From Lophius americanus (taxonomy: Eukaryota; Chordata; Actinopteri; Lophiiformes; Lophiidae), in contig JBBDHG010000116.1 in assembly GCA_037951165.1 (NCBI GenBank), positions 5,844,001 to 5,908,000 on the forward strand: 64,000 bases of DNA, written 5' to 3'. Shown here piece by piece: positions 52,621-63,900 of this stretch. The stretch's first letter is position 1. The number at the start of each line of letters is the position of its first letter. The notes under the pieces are model-generated. The model was not told where the DNA came from. It did not search any database and saw only the letters and a program-made list of their open reading frames with translations. A program made the position numbers and the translations under genes.

Positions 52621-53240
52621 GTATTATTATCGTTATTAGTATTATTAGTAGTAGTATTATTAATAATAAAACCTGTTATATTCGATACACACGTGAAAAT
52701 GGGCTGGATGGAAAGAAAATACTGAGACTAAGAGGATGTTGAATAGCAGGCAGAGAGAGGGCTCACTCTGCCACACAGAATGAAATCCTTTAAAACCTGC
52801 CTGTCTGACTGTCTGACTGTCTGACTGTAACTATGAATATCTGCAGCATATGTTGAAGTAATCAAAAGTGGATCTTTGTGGTCCGGTGATGGCGGATGAA
52901 AGTCTTCCATTACTGCAAACTGCTGTTTTGTCTGATCTGTATTTTCCTGAACCGATCTTTGAGGAGCAGATGAGGGATGAATACTTTTATCTCAGAGTGA
53001 GATCTGAATGTGAACATTTCTCACAATCTGTTGTATCCACACGCCAGGTTTGCTTCTTTTACTTCTTACTCTTGGTCCATTATGGTGCTGTTTCAGTATT
53101 TTGTTTATTCTGCTGTGGATGTTTTTTTTTCCTTCGGTCATTTCTCAGAGAGGTGCAGCTGCTGCAGAGGCAGAACTGTGCAGACGATTTTCAACCGGCT
53201 CGGGTCAGAAAGACATTAAAAAGAGTCAATGAGCCCGAAG
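52620..53240. other. Intergenic DNA with one unassigned ORF start
   Basis: 52889 begins MADESLPLLQTAVLSDLYFP, continuing IFEEQMRDEYFYLRVRSECE. It is not recognised and runs into low-complexity sequence. Confidence 0.35.
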
Positions 53241-53244
53241 AACT

Positions 53245-53257
53245 GTGTGTGTGTGTT

Positions 53258-53289
<32 letters not shown>

Positions 53290-53367
53290 TGCGTGTGTGT
53301 GTGCGTGTGTGTCCGTGTGTGCAAGTGTGAGTGCTTGTGCGTGAGTGTGTTTGTGTGTTTGTGTGTG

Positions 53368-53412
<45 letters not shown>
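53245..53412. repeat. (TG)n microsatellite with (TGCG)n block
   Basis: TGTG runs flank a GTGCGTGCGTGCGTGCGTGC segment at 53269-53293. Alternating purine-pyrimidine throughout. Confidence 0.96.
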
Positions 53413-53415
<3 letters not shown>

Positions 53416-54150
53416 ACGGCGGTAGACATCCCTGAAATGACCTTATATTCCACCGTTCAACAAAGTTCTTCATTTAAAATAAGAAAGTCATCGATGAGAG
53501 AAAGAGAAATGGGAAAGTGTTGCAGGATACTAACTGATTGATTAATTAATTGTTGTTTAATCAACAAATTCAATGATCAGCATATTAAATCAGGACGCCA
53601 CGGCGCTCAGCAGCACCAAAGGTTCTAAGTATGAACAAACGACATGTTGGTGCCTTTTTAGAAAGACTTTCTTTTCCTGTTTTCAATAAGAGGAAATCGG
53701 CTGGCTGTCACAATGACTTGAAGGTATTTTCCATGATATCATTTCTGATTTCACGATAAAGTTGATTAAATCGTGTAGGAATGGCCTGAAATTCAACAAC
53801 TTAGCTTTTACAAGATTCAATCAAGTTGACATGAGTTTGTTTTTTCGCGTATTATTTCCACCAATCATGCTGTATGGAAACTTAAATTGTTGTAGAACTC
53901 ATCACGTTTTCTTTGGATTAATTTAATTAGATAATGCGAGAAATGAGATTAAAATGTGCATAGAGCTGAACGTTTCTTTCAGCTCTATGTACATTTTCTT
54001 GGATCTTTTTCCTTCATTTTAGCTAGATAATTTATTATGTGACTAGATAATTATCGTTCAGGGGTGGTAACCATTCACGCCATCATTCATCACTGATGGA
54101 ACAGTCATTGGGAGAAACTTGGGGTTAATAAATATTAATAATAATATATT
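53412..54150. other. Intergenic AT-rich DNA
   Basis: Contains only the 20-bp hairpin at 53951-53997. Confidence 0.45.
53951..53997. repeat. 20-bp inverted repeat, 7-nt loop
   Basis: AAAATGTGCATAGAGCTGAA pairs with TTCAGCTCTATGTACATTTT. The single non-Watson-Crick position would be a G-U pair in RNA. Confidence 0.8.
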
Positions 54151-54660
54151 TAATTTATAACCCACTTTACATTTGGTTCAAATCTCAAAGTGCTACAAAT
54201 TAAAAGCAGCTAAAAGCATCAATAAAAAATAAAATAATAACTATATAAAAACATGAATAAAAAGCAGCAATGTTAATTAAAGTTATAGGTTCTGCTAAAA
54301 AGGAAAGTTTAAGTCCTTTTTTAAATGTGTCAGTCATCTGTGGAGCCCTGAGATGGTCAGGGAGTGCATTCCACAGACGAGGGGCAGCAGAACAGAAGGC
54401 CCGATCACCCATGGGGCTGAGCTTAGTCCGGGGAAAGAGGAGGCGGTGTGAGTGGGTAGAACGGAGGGATCGTGTTGAGGTCAGTGGGGTGAGAAGTTCT
54501 TTCAGGTAGGGGGGTGCGTTACCATGGATACACTGGGGAGTGAGGAGAGAGATCTTATAATCAATCCTGGTGGAGATGGGAAGCCAATGAAGGGAATGAA
54601 GAACAGGGGTGATGTGTTCGTGTTTACGAACTCTCATCAGGATCCTTCAGACTGTTTTGA
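54140..54660 (-). mobile_element. L2-like LINE 3' end
   Basis: The - strand encodes HITPVLHSLHWLPISTRIDY, then KELLTPLTSTRSLRSTHSHR, APRLWNALPDHLRAPQ and TFKKGLK, then a 3' tail. About the last 115 residues of an L2-type ORF in one open frame, homologous to 22130-22520. Confidence 0.85.
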
Positions 54661-54664
54661 ACAT

Positions 54665-54753
54665 ACTGAAGTCTTTGAAGACTTTTATCAGGGATCCCGA
54701 TGTTAGTGGATAACTGGAAAACTGCTTTACCAACTGAGCCAACGTCGCCCCAA
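54665..54753 (-). mobile_element. Partial tRNA-derived SINE-like element
   Basis: The - strand reads GGGGCGACGTTGGCTCAGTT then GGTAAAGCAG, the head of the 43276 element. It abuts the 5' break of the L2 fragment. Confidence 0.6.
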
Positions 54754-54759
54754 CTGGTG

Positions 54760-55400
54760 GCTTTACATGGGACAACTTTCTCCTATCCGGATTAAACCTT
54801 ACTGACTTTTAATGTCGGCCGCCTGTTTACACGACCTGTGATCTGTCCGACCCGGTGTTTATATGCACCGTCTCATTTAATCGGAAAACAGCTTTCTGAC
54901 GTGCGCAAATGATCCACACTCAAGTTCATAAGGTGGTGATAATGCTACGATGAGCTGGGCGCCAACCGCCAACAAGCTCCCAGAAGACAAAACGACAAAG
55001 AGGGCATGCGCAGAAGTGACTTTCTAACCGTCCAACTATGTCTACTACAATATATCTTTCAAAGTTGCGATGAATAAACGACTCGCCGATGCAGACCGGT
55101 ACTGTTTGGAAGTCGCCATATTAAAAATGCGTTGCCAAAAAAACTCCCGTTGCTGGGCATGAACAGATACAGCTGAAACAGAGAGCTCTCAGAAACAGTG
55201 TTTACATGCAGCGGCTGGATATAGGAAAGACTTTCATGAAAGGACTTCGACTACCTCCTTGTAAAGGAATGAAATCTCATTCAGAAAGGTTCTTTCCATT
55301 CGGAAAGGGCCTTTTCTTTTTGTTTACATGCAACGTTTTCCTTCGATTAGGCGTCTTTTCCGAATCTGTTTGGAATGAGGCGGTCCATGTAAACCCATCT
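54760..55400. other. Intergenic DNA, nothing recognised
   Basis: Contains an ATTCAGAAAGG / TTCGGAAAGG-type repeat-like stretch at 55270-55310 that suggests an old transposon, not named. Confidence 0.4.
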
Positions 55401-55404
55401 TTAG

Positions 55405-55560
55405 TCAAATTCATTTGACCCGTCCCTGAGGAGCAGTGGGCAGCAGCCCCCGTGAAAGAACCGGGGCATGTGGTGTCAAGGAAAGAGATCCAACCCTCCA
55501 TTCTCCAGATTGTAGGGGAACTACTCTAACTACTGAGCTACAGCCGCCCCCCCATGTCAC
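55405..55560 (-). mobile_element. tRNA-headed SINE-like fragment, GGGACGGGTCAAATG family
   Basis: The - strand begins GGGCGGCTGTAGCTCAGTAG then TTAGAGTAG (A-box-like), GGGTTGGATCTC (B-box-like), and ends GCTCCTCAGGGACGGGTCAA. Related fragments at 10655-10800 and 37615-37800. Confidence 0.6.
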
Positions 55561-56320
55561 AAAATATCTCATATCTAACTCAAGTCAGTGAAAATGAAAA
55601 GTATTCCCAGCTTGTTGGGGGGGCTTCTCCAGGATGAACAGAACTCAAACTGGTAGAATTCTTGCATAGTAGACATGAATCTCTGCCATGTTTGGCTATG
55701 CCGTACGGATGGTGGTGGTCTTAGAGGGGGTTGGGATTCCCTCAGGGATGACCAGCCACCATCTGCTGGTAAGGTAACACCACCAGTGGGGGTCCAAGTG
55801 AAATACTGGAGGGGCAGCTGGAGACCGGCGCCGACACCAAACAAGCATTAGATGTCGATCAATAAAATTCAGCGACAGTGTGTGATTCACCGAATAACGG
55901 AAAAGTTAATTATCGGGAGGGTTTATTATGATTGACATGAATAATTAAACGATGAGAAATTTGTCCGGCAAACCCGTCAGTTTACTTTCCGTTCTTTTGT
56001 AGAAGTTTTAGATAAAAAAAGCTTGGACGCTCTTCTAACAGTTGATGTACGGGGATGCTCCTCGTAGCACTGCGAGAAAAATGAGCCATACTCCTACTGG
56101 ATACTGAAAACCCCGGGGGGTTTTGGGGATTTATGCCCCAGGGATGAATGTGTGTCACGGTTTACAGGCCGGGATAAAACCTCCAAACAGTAAAAGATGG
56201 TTTGTCTCTGGTTTTTACGCACCGCTCAGAAAAAGTGAAGGTGCTCTTAGATCAAAGATCTTATATTGATGCACAAACTATTCAAATGTGAAAATCTTTA
56301 TTGATATCAGCTGTGTAATT
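55560..56320. other. Intergenic DNA, nothing recognised
   Basis: No gene or named repeat seen. Confidence 0.45.
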
Positions 56321-56329
56321 GGTTGAGAA

Positions 56330-57010
56330 CACGCTGACGTTAGATCAGTCAGCGGAAACCACAATCATGAACCCATCCAGGCATGGATCTAGATCACAGG
56401 CTGATCCCACTGTTGTGGATTTCTTCACGCTCAGCCGTGTGTTTGGCCTCCACGCCTGTGTGCACTCCAGATAATGTCTTGGCTAACCCTCCCCCCGATG
56501 AAACCGAGGACGGTATCCTGAGGGATTTCCTCCCAGAACTGGATATGTGAGCTCTTGGATACAATACATAGTGGCCTCTGATACACCGATCCGTAAGGTC
56601 TCAGAGGTTCTGAGGCGGATTCACGTGTGGGGAATGCGAGGACCAGTCAACGACATCAATGCTTTCATCATCCATGCATGACCTCCACACTCTGACCACA
56701 TGAGGGTCAGAGGTCACTGCGCCAGAATAAGGTCTGAGAGTGGGTCTGATGATTTCATCCTGGTACCGAACAGCAGTAAGAGTCCGTGAGACCCTCCATG
56801 GGGATGCCTCCCCAGACAATCACTGACCCACCTCCAAACCGGCTGGGTCCAAACCTCTTCACATACCGTCTCTATCCTGGTAAATCTCCTCCACGCTATT
56901 GAGACGGAGTAAATCTTCCAACAATGACTGTACTCTGGATCTGGACCACCCGTGAAACATGAATAGTTCTGCAGGTACCGCATCACGCTACCAGGAGAGG
57001 CAAGGACACC
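56330..57010 (-). pseudogene. Tc1/mariner-like transposase relic
   Basis: Across shifted - strand frames: GSVIVWGGIPMEGLTDS, then LTAVRYQDEIIRPTLRPYSG, DESIDVVDWSSHSPHVNPPQ (position of the third catalytic region, SPDLNPIE in active elements), and QFWEEIPQDTVLGFIG. Segment order is that of a Tc1-like DDE domain. Stops and frameshifts disable it, and the N-terminal DNA-binding part is missing. Confidence 0.75.
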
Positions 57011-57231
57011 TGCGAAACAATCTTAGATTGTCTTTAGTCTGTGAGTCCAGCAGCTTCATGTAAGTAGACTTTATACTAGTTAAAGTTTAGGTTTATTAGC
57101 CAAACTTACTATGAATAAGATGTTTACAACAACAGAATCAGAACCGGAGCAGAACACTGCACAGAAGCTACGGTCTGTTTTCAGAGTCTTCACGCAGTGC
57201 TGGTGCAAATGCTTTAGTGACCCCTGCAGTC

Positions 57232-57442
57232 TCAAAACGACTTCTCCTGCACCGAACAGCATCCTTCAGGAGATCAGGGAGCCACAGATCAGATCCTTTC
57301 AGCAAAACGACTTCTCCTGCACCGAACAGCATCCTTCAGGAGATCAGGGAGCCACAGATCAGATCCTTTCAGCAAAACGACTTCTCCTGCACCGAACAGC
57401 ATCCTTCAGGAGATCAGGGAGTCACAGATCAGATCCTTTCAG
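57232..57442. repeat. Three tandem 70-bp repeats upstream of pde5a
   Basis: Copies start at about 57234, 57304 and 57374 (AACGACTTCTCCTGCACCGA...ATCAGATCCTTTCAGC). They are nearly identical (one C/T change in GAGCCACAG / GAGTCACAG), about 380-580 bp upstream of the start codon. Confidence 0.95.
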
Positions 57443-57599
57443 CGTGTTAGTGCTGCAGGAAACAACTTTACCTTGTTCCCCACTGCTGAACAAAAAGCCC
57501 CAGAGAAGTGGAGAAAAGCTTCTACTTAAGCGGAGGCATCTCTCCCTCTCTCCCCTCTCTAGCTCCCCCCTCCTCCCCCCCATCCCCCTCCCTCTCAGT

Positions 57600-57661
57600 C
57601 TCTTCACCAACTAGGAAGCGCACTCAGTCGCCGCACACTGACCTACCGGGCAGCTCGCGCG

Positions 57662-57693
<32 letters not shown>

Positions 57694-57716
57694 CTCTCTC
57701 TGTGTGTGTGTGTGTG

Positions 57717-57748
<32 letters not shown>

Positions 57749-57817
57749 GGTCCCCGCTCCAGTATTCGCTCGTCCGTGCGTAGATGCAGACGGTAACCGG
57801 AGCCCACAGTTGGAAAT
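57600..57817 (+). promoter_or_regulatory. pde5a: pde5a proximal promoter / 5' UTR
   Basis: CpG-containing sequence (GGCAGCTCGCGCGC) surrounds a (TC)n(TG)n(TC)n tract at 57661-57748, an alternating polypyrimidine and purine-pyrimidine element often found at nuclease-sensitive promoters. No TATA box seen. Confidence 0.5.
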
Positions 57818-57915
57818 ATGGAGGACAGTTGCTCCACGGAGGGAGAGAAGATGGAAGCGTGGCTGGACGATCACTTGGAGTTCACCCACTCCTACTTTAT
57901 CAGGAAGGCGTCAAG
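57784..57915 (+). promoter_or_regulatory. Upstream ORF overlapping the pde5a start codon
   Basis: ATG at 57784, 34 bases before the pde5a ATG and in the +2 frame relative to it, stays open through the end of exon 1. In the spliced mRNA it would continue eight codons into exon 2 and stop (GTTCGCTGA). Its product would be 52 residues if transcription begins upstream. Confidence 0.45.
57818..57915 (+). CDS. pde5a: pde5a coding exon 1
   Basis: Starts MEDSCSTEGEKMEAWLDDHL and ends with two bases of an Arg codon at donor GTAACA. The AWLDDH...FSYF-like segment matches the first exon of the human A1 isoform, so this is the A1-type start. Confidence 0.92.
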
Positions 57916-60900
57916 GTAACAGGAGCGTGGATAGGAGTGCAGGGGAGGGGAGGTGGGGTTGGGGGGGGGGGGGGGGGGGGGGGGTGCTGTCGGTCACGCA
58001 GCGTGGACATCCACTCTGTTTACGTGCAGCCTGGTGGGTGTGAGTGTCTAATGTTCCAAAGAGTGTGTCTGAGTTTGCTTCTGTGTGCAGCTCCACTGTA
58101 ATCAGCACCGGCAATATTTCCTCTTTTAGTTCAGATCACTATAATAACCCCGAACCTTCTCCGTCTGTGGTTTCTGCTTCACCTGGATTCCACGCTCAGG
58201 TCGTCTACCTGCAGAGTTCCTCCCTCGGGTCGGCTCTATTTCATTTCAACATCCACCTGGCAATCAGTTGAGCCGAGCTCTTCAATCATTAACTTTTACT
58301 GCTGCCGATGAGAGTGTCTAATTCTCCGCCTTCGCCGGTGAATATGGGGATAATGACACGGGCATTCCTAACAGATAACTGAGTCATTAATGGAAGGACT
58401 TGTTTTCCATTTCTGCCTTCACAGAGCAAAGGTATTTAACATCTAAATCAAACACTGAATCAAAACAATCACTCTGGACGTGTCTGCAGGGATATCTCTC
58501 TTCAGCCCGGGTCACTTCATCAACACACTTCAAGTCTGGGTTCCTTTTAATGACCACCCCTTTAGAGGCATTTATCCACTTTAGCCACCATGGCAACTTC
58601 TTGTCTTCCAGTAAGTTGAAGACAACTCCATAACAGGGATAATCAAAGGATGCAAGAGGAGGCTGCAAACACATCAGCCACCCGTTGTTTCTCAGCGAGG
58701 TATCCATTCATCCACACCTCCACTGGCTGCATTGTGGTGGACTCTGTGGGGAGGCAGCTCAGTGGGAGATGGACTTGGTTCTGACAGACTGCAGTTGGGT
58801 TTCTACCCATTCCCTGTGGCTCTCCAAGTGTTGTTAGCCCGGCTCCTAGCCCGAGATACCGTATCAGTCACGTGTTCTACGTGAAGAGCATGTTTGAACA
58901 CGAGTGTGATCTGGGCTTGATTACACAGTGTGTTTGCTAATTAGAGTGCTCCTCCAGGATCCAATCTTAATTTATTGTTCGAACCTACACACTACTTGAC
59001 AAACCAATTAGATGTGTCGCAGCAAATGTCCACCGCCGACACTAAGACAGCAGAGGACGAATGAGGACATCTCAATCAGGAGAGGAAGGAGTGATGATGA
59101 TGTGTGATTATTATTCTGTCAAGATATAGACCCCTTGGTGTGTGGCTACTGGTGGTGGTGGCTGATGACTCTGCGGTGACTGATGAATGATGGACTTAAT
59201 GGATCTGTGTAGGAGTGGGTGGAGATGGGGACGTGGAAGAAAGACCTGGATGGATGTAGAGATTCAAATTTAAAAAGACAGCAACAAGATGATGATGAAG
59301 GTCATCGTGTCATCGTAGTGGGATAGATTTGGTTGCCCCCCCCCCAGATTCTATTTCTGGCAAATTCCGATTTTTTTTCCATCAAAGTTTTAGAATCATA
59401 ATGTGTAAGGAATTTTGAGTGCTCTTGTTTTGAAATGTTTTACAGTGGAAGGAAGGCTGGCATTGTGTATTTATTCTGATAAGACTGGTCGACATTGTGT
59501 ATTTATTCTGATAAGACTGGTCGACATTGTGTATTTATTCTGATAAGACTGGTCGACATTGTGTATTTATTCTTTCCTGTTGAAATGATGTAAGTTTCCT
59601 CCCGCGTGCTTTTATTTTCACTGTTAAGTGAAAATAAAAACTTATGCCAGTTTTATTTTCACTTAACAGTGAAAAGAAAACTTTGTAAGCGTAGTTCAGT
59701 ACTTAATATGTTATACGTTGACTTTGTTCAAGTTCTTCAGGCCTTGCGGTTGACCATGTGCTCCCGCTAGCTCTAGCCGCTCTGCTAACATTAACTTCTT
59801 TAAACTTGCTATGTTCCTTGGGTGATTAAATCTGAATTGTGTGATTAAGTTTGTTCCGCCGAACGCTTTCGGGTTTGTTCCTCCACAGCTTATTTTGTCC
59901 TTACTGGTGTTACAAGTTTTCGCAGTGGTTACGAAAAAAGTTATAACACGTTGTGAGGTCATGATGTAACCAAAATGTAATCATCTCTACGAAATGCGTG
60001 AACCCTCCTCCTCGAGGACTAGGGGGAGATGGGGTGGTGGAGGGCGGTCGAACCAGCAGCATGCAAGAACTAGATGGATGGAGAGAGAGTCGTATTTAAA
60101 GACAGCAGCTGATGGTGATGAGGTGATGATGAGGATAAACATGAAGGTGTGACAGTGATTGGATGGATGAGGCTACCTGAAAGGCTGCAGCTGATAACAA
60201 TGAATGCTGCTGGCTGTGGAGCAGGTAGTTGAGAACAAACATGTGAGGAAGGTGAAGATAGAAGAGTGGTATTAGTAGTATCTGTGGCCGTACTGTGAGG
60301 ATCGTGTTTCCGACAGAACTTTCACGTGATCTCCAGTAGGTGCAGTATAAAGCGTGCAAAATAATACATGCAATACATAATGTGCGTACTACTGATTACC
60401 TAAAGCTATAATACCTCTTACTATGTATATTGCTGCAGAAATCTCTTATTTCTTATGCGTTTTCTTGGCACTGTCTTTTGTACTGCGTGTTATCGGGTGT
60501 GTGAGACTTTAGAACGCGTACGAGTGAATTATCTGTACGACGTACGGAACACTGTATGGTATACACTGACGATTCAGGATCAGCCGATCACTTTCCTGTG
60601 TCTGCGGTTGGAATCAGACTTACAGTAGGAGTCCTCTCTCTTTTCTATTAATAACCTGCCGAGTATTTCCCTCTTATTTTCACAAGCTTGGAGTTTAATT
60701 TCAGCCGGCAGACGTCGGTTCGCCTACGACCCAAGGGTCAAATGTAAGTGCCCCATAAAGCGACGTACAAGAGAAATCTGTAACTCCGACAAGGCTAGTC
60801 GAACAGCATGAGGTTGGCAGATAAAGAGAAGTAGTCCAGAACAGGAGGCCCGGAGACCAGTGCAGGTTTATTGTTTTACGTCCATGGCCTTGGGTATGTT

Positions 60901-63900
60901 CTGGTTTAAGTAGAGGTGGTCTGCAGCCTCCACCTGTCAGCTCAGCTAAACGAAAAGACTGTCCTACCTGAGGCCATGTGGACAAAATGATCACCCTGAT
61001 CCATATAACCACCCAGATTATTTATTGTGTCATTCGGGGGAGCCGAGGTTGTTTGAAGTAACGTTGATTAACGTTAGCTTTTTTCCCCAGTGGGGGGCAG
61101 CAGGGAAAAAGTGTCCCTCGAGGGACAGGTGAGCTTTAACAGCAGGGAGGGTTCAGTAGTACCTGGGCGTAAATATTTATGTTTGTATGCCGTCAAAGTG
61201 AAGGCACACACTGTGATATTAATTCTGGATAGTCAAACTTAACTAATAGAGGGTTTGTCGTGAGCTTTTCTCCCGTCTGGATAACTGCAATCAAGTTCTG
61301 TACGGGGATCCCGGCAAAGCCGTAGACAGACCAGCGCAAGTTATTGTCATTATTTTTCTTTATAATATCATTGTCATTATTATATATATATATATATATT
61401 TTTATTTTTTTTATTTTTTTTAAATTTTATAAAATTTTATTTTATTATATGAAAATTCAGAACCGTAACTCCAGTAAAATCAGAGTTATAAAAAAATCTA
61501 TGGAGCTGCGTCTGAACTCCTCTAGGCCTAATACCCACCGAAAAGAACCAGATGCTGGTTCTGGGCTGGTGAAAGAGCCCAGAACCGGCATCTGAGCGTA
61601 CGTAACATCATTGCGTTTTCTGGCCCCTCGTCCACGTCTCTCCTTTCCCAGCATCCTTAGTGCTGAAACTTCCAACAACAATGGCGGCCAGCATCTGGTC
61701 ACAGGTACTTGTGCCGGGCTTCCGTGACTACAGTGACATCAGAACATGACTGCTTTTGCCGACTCACCGGCGCGCTGGCACCGCCGTGGAGAAGTTGGAG
61801 AAGAAAAGGTGAGTTTCTGCCACATCCTCACTTTATTAATGCTGAATGTAAGATGCTAATGTTAGCCGATTAGCTTCAGCCTTCCAGCAGTCCCATGTTT
61901 TAATAATGAAATAAAAGAATGACACACCTGTTTATCTCCACAGGTAGCCTGACAGCTGACGGCCTGAAACGGACCTGCTGTGTGTTCTCTGTGAGGAACA
62001 TGGACACAGTCTCACTGTGGAACCTCCAGAGCGTCATGTAAACATCCAGCATCCTGTTTGGGCATTGTGACACCAGAGCTCTGCTAATGTTCTATAACAC
62101 ACATCAGACGGCGCCTTAACGCCCGATTGGAACAGACGTCTGCTTTCACAAAGGTTGTCCAAACTTTTCTTCACACAGTATCAAGAAATACAAAAGTCCA
62201 AACAGTATTTGTGTGTGTAACGCCGTGTAAATGTGTGCAATGAAATGTCTTAATAAAAGATCTTGCCACTTCATTGAGGTCTTTTTTCCTTCAGCTGTGC
62301 TGCAGGGATCTCTTCTCTCCTCTAAATATATCCCAGCACCTCCTCGTTATTGTCCATTCTCATTTCCTGTGCGCAAAAAACAAAACAAAAAACACTTATG
62401 AATAAATCTGTGTCAGACACAACTGCATGTTACATTGATTTATTATTATTATTATTATTATTATTATAACCTACACTGTAATCAGTCCTTATATGTACTT
62501 TATATATATATATATATACTTTATCTACTTCTACACTATAATTGGATTGAACTAATTTAGTCTATTTTAATGAAGGAATGTCGCCGGTTCAGACTGAATT
62601 ACTGTTGTTCAAAGAAGATTCATGTGATGAAGACGATGATCGTTGAGCGCCACCGCTACCATGTGGCAGGCGATAGCGATAAAGAGCAACAAAGGAGCGA
62701 GAAATAATCCCACATTTTCTCTTAGCTGACGTGAAGTCAGGAATAAAGCAGCGCGAGGTGAGACACTGTGAATGTAAAGCGGTTAAACTGCTGACGGTAG
62801 CTACTGTTAGCTAGAGGCTAACTGCAGGGGCAGTCGGGGCGACGGTGGCTCAGTTGGTGGAGCGGTTGTCCACTTATCTGAAGGTCGGTGGTCCACATGT
62901 GGAAGTGTCCTTGAGAAAGATACTGAACCCCAAGTTTCTCCAAATGTCTGTTCCAGTGATGCGTGAATGATGGCAAAGCTTGTCGGGAAGCAAGTGGTCC
63001 CGATTGGATCTGTGCGATCCTTCCAATATCTTTGGTTTGATGTTGATCCGTTTGGGCCGTCCATACTCTACTGCGGACGTGTCCCACGGGTTTCACGGGT
63101 TTCACGGGTTTCACGGGTTTCACTACCACGATGATTTACTTCACTTCTACGATGAAGCTCCTTATTTATTTATTCATTCATTTATTTTTCAGCTCTTTTT
63201 GATAATAACTCTTAAAGATGGCGGACTTGGTCGTGTCAGAATTGTTTTATAAAAATCAGAAGTCTGACTTTAGTCTCAGCTTTAAATTTAACAGCTTTTA
63301 ATCACTTTTTTAAATTCTGACTTGAAATGAATTGTAGAAAAAAAATTTATAAAAATTCCTGATTTTTAAAATGTTTTATTACTCTAATGTTAATTATGCG
63401 ATGACATCATATCTTCTGTGTCTGATCCAGTTTCTTCTCCTCCACAGGGAGATGGTGAATGCCTGGTTCGCTGAACGTGTCCACTCCATCCCGCCACCCG
63501 CCTCCAAAGAGAATCTGCCCCAGCAGCGAGCCTCCGCAGACCCTGCCGCCCCCTCTACATCCACCATTCTCCCTACCGTTCTCAGCTACTTGGACAATCG
63601 CTGCCCCTCCCCGGTCCCCAGCCCGGCCCCCGGCACTCCGACTCGAAAGATCTCAGCATCGGAGTTTGACCGCCCCCTGAGACCCATCGTGGTCAAAGAC
63701 TCTGAGGGCTCTCTGACATTTCTGAGTGACGCCGACCGCGAGGTTGTGCCTCAGCGGGGCTCGGTGATGGGTGAGGGAGGGGGGGGCAGTGGGGGAGGAT
63801 GCAGCGGGGCAGATAGTGGCGTTGATCGTTGCACCAGGCTGCTAGAGCTGGTGAAGGACGTGTCGAGTCATCTGGACGTGACAGCACTCTGCCACAAGAT

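Noticed and set aside
56601..56986. Active transposase
   Set aside because: DDE segments fall in shifted frames with stops, and the DNA-binding N-terminus is absent.
58387..58707. 106-codon minus-strand frame in pde5a intron 1
   Set aside because: No recognisable domain, no supporting exon structure and no homologue I can name.
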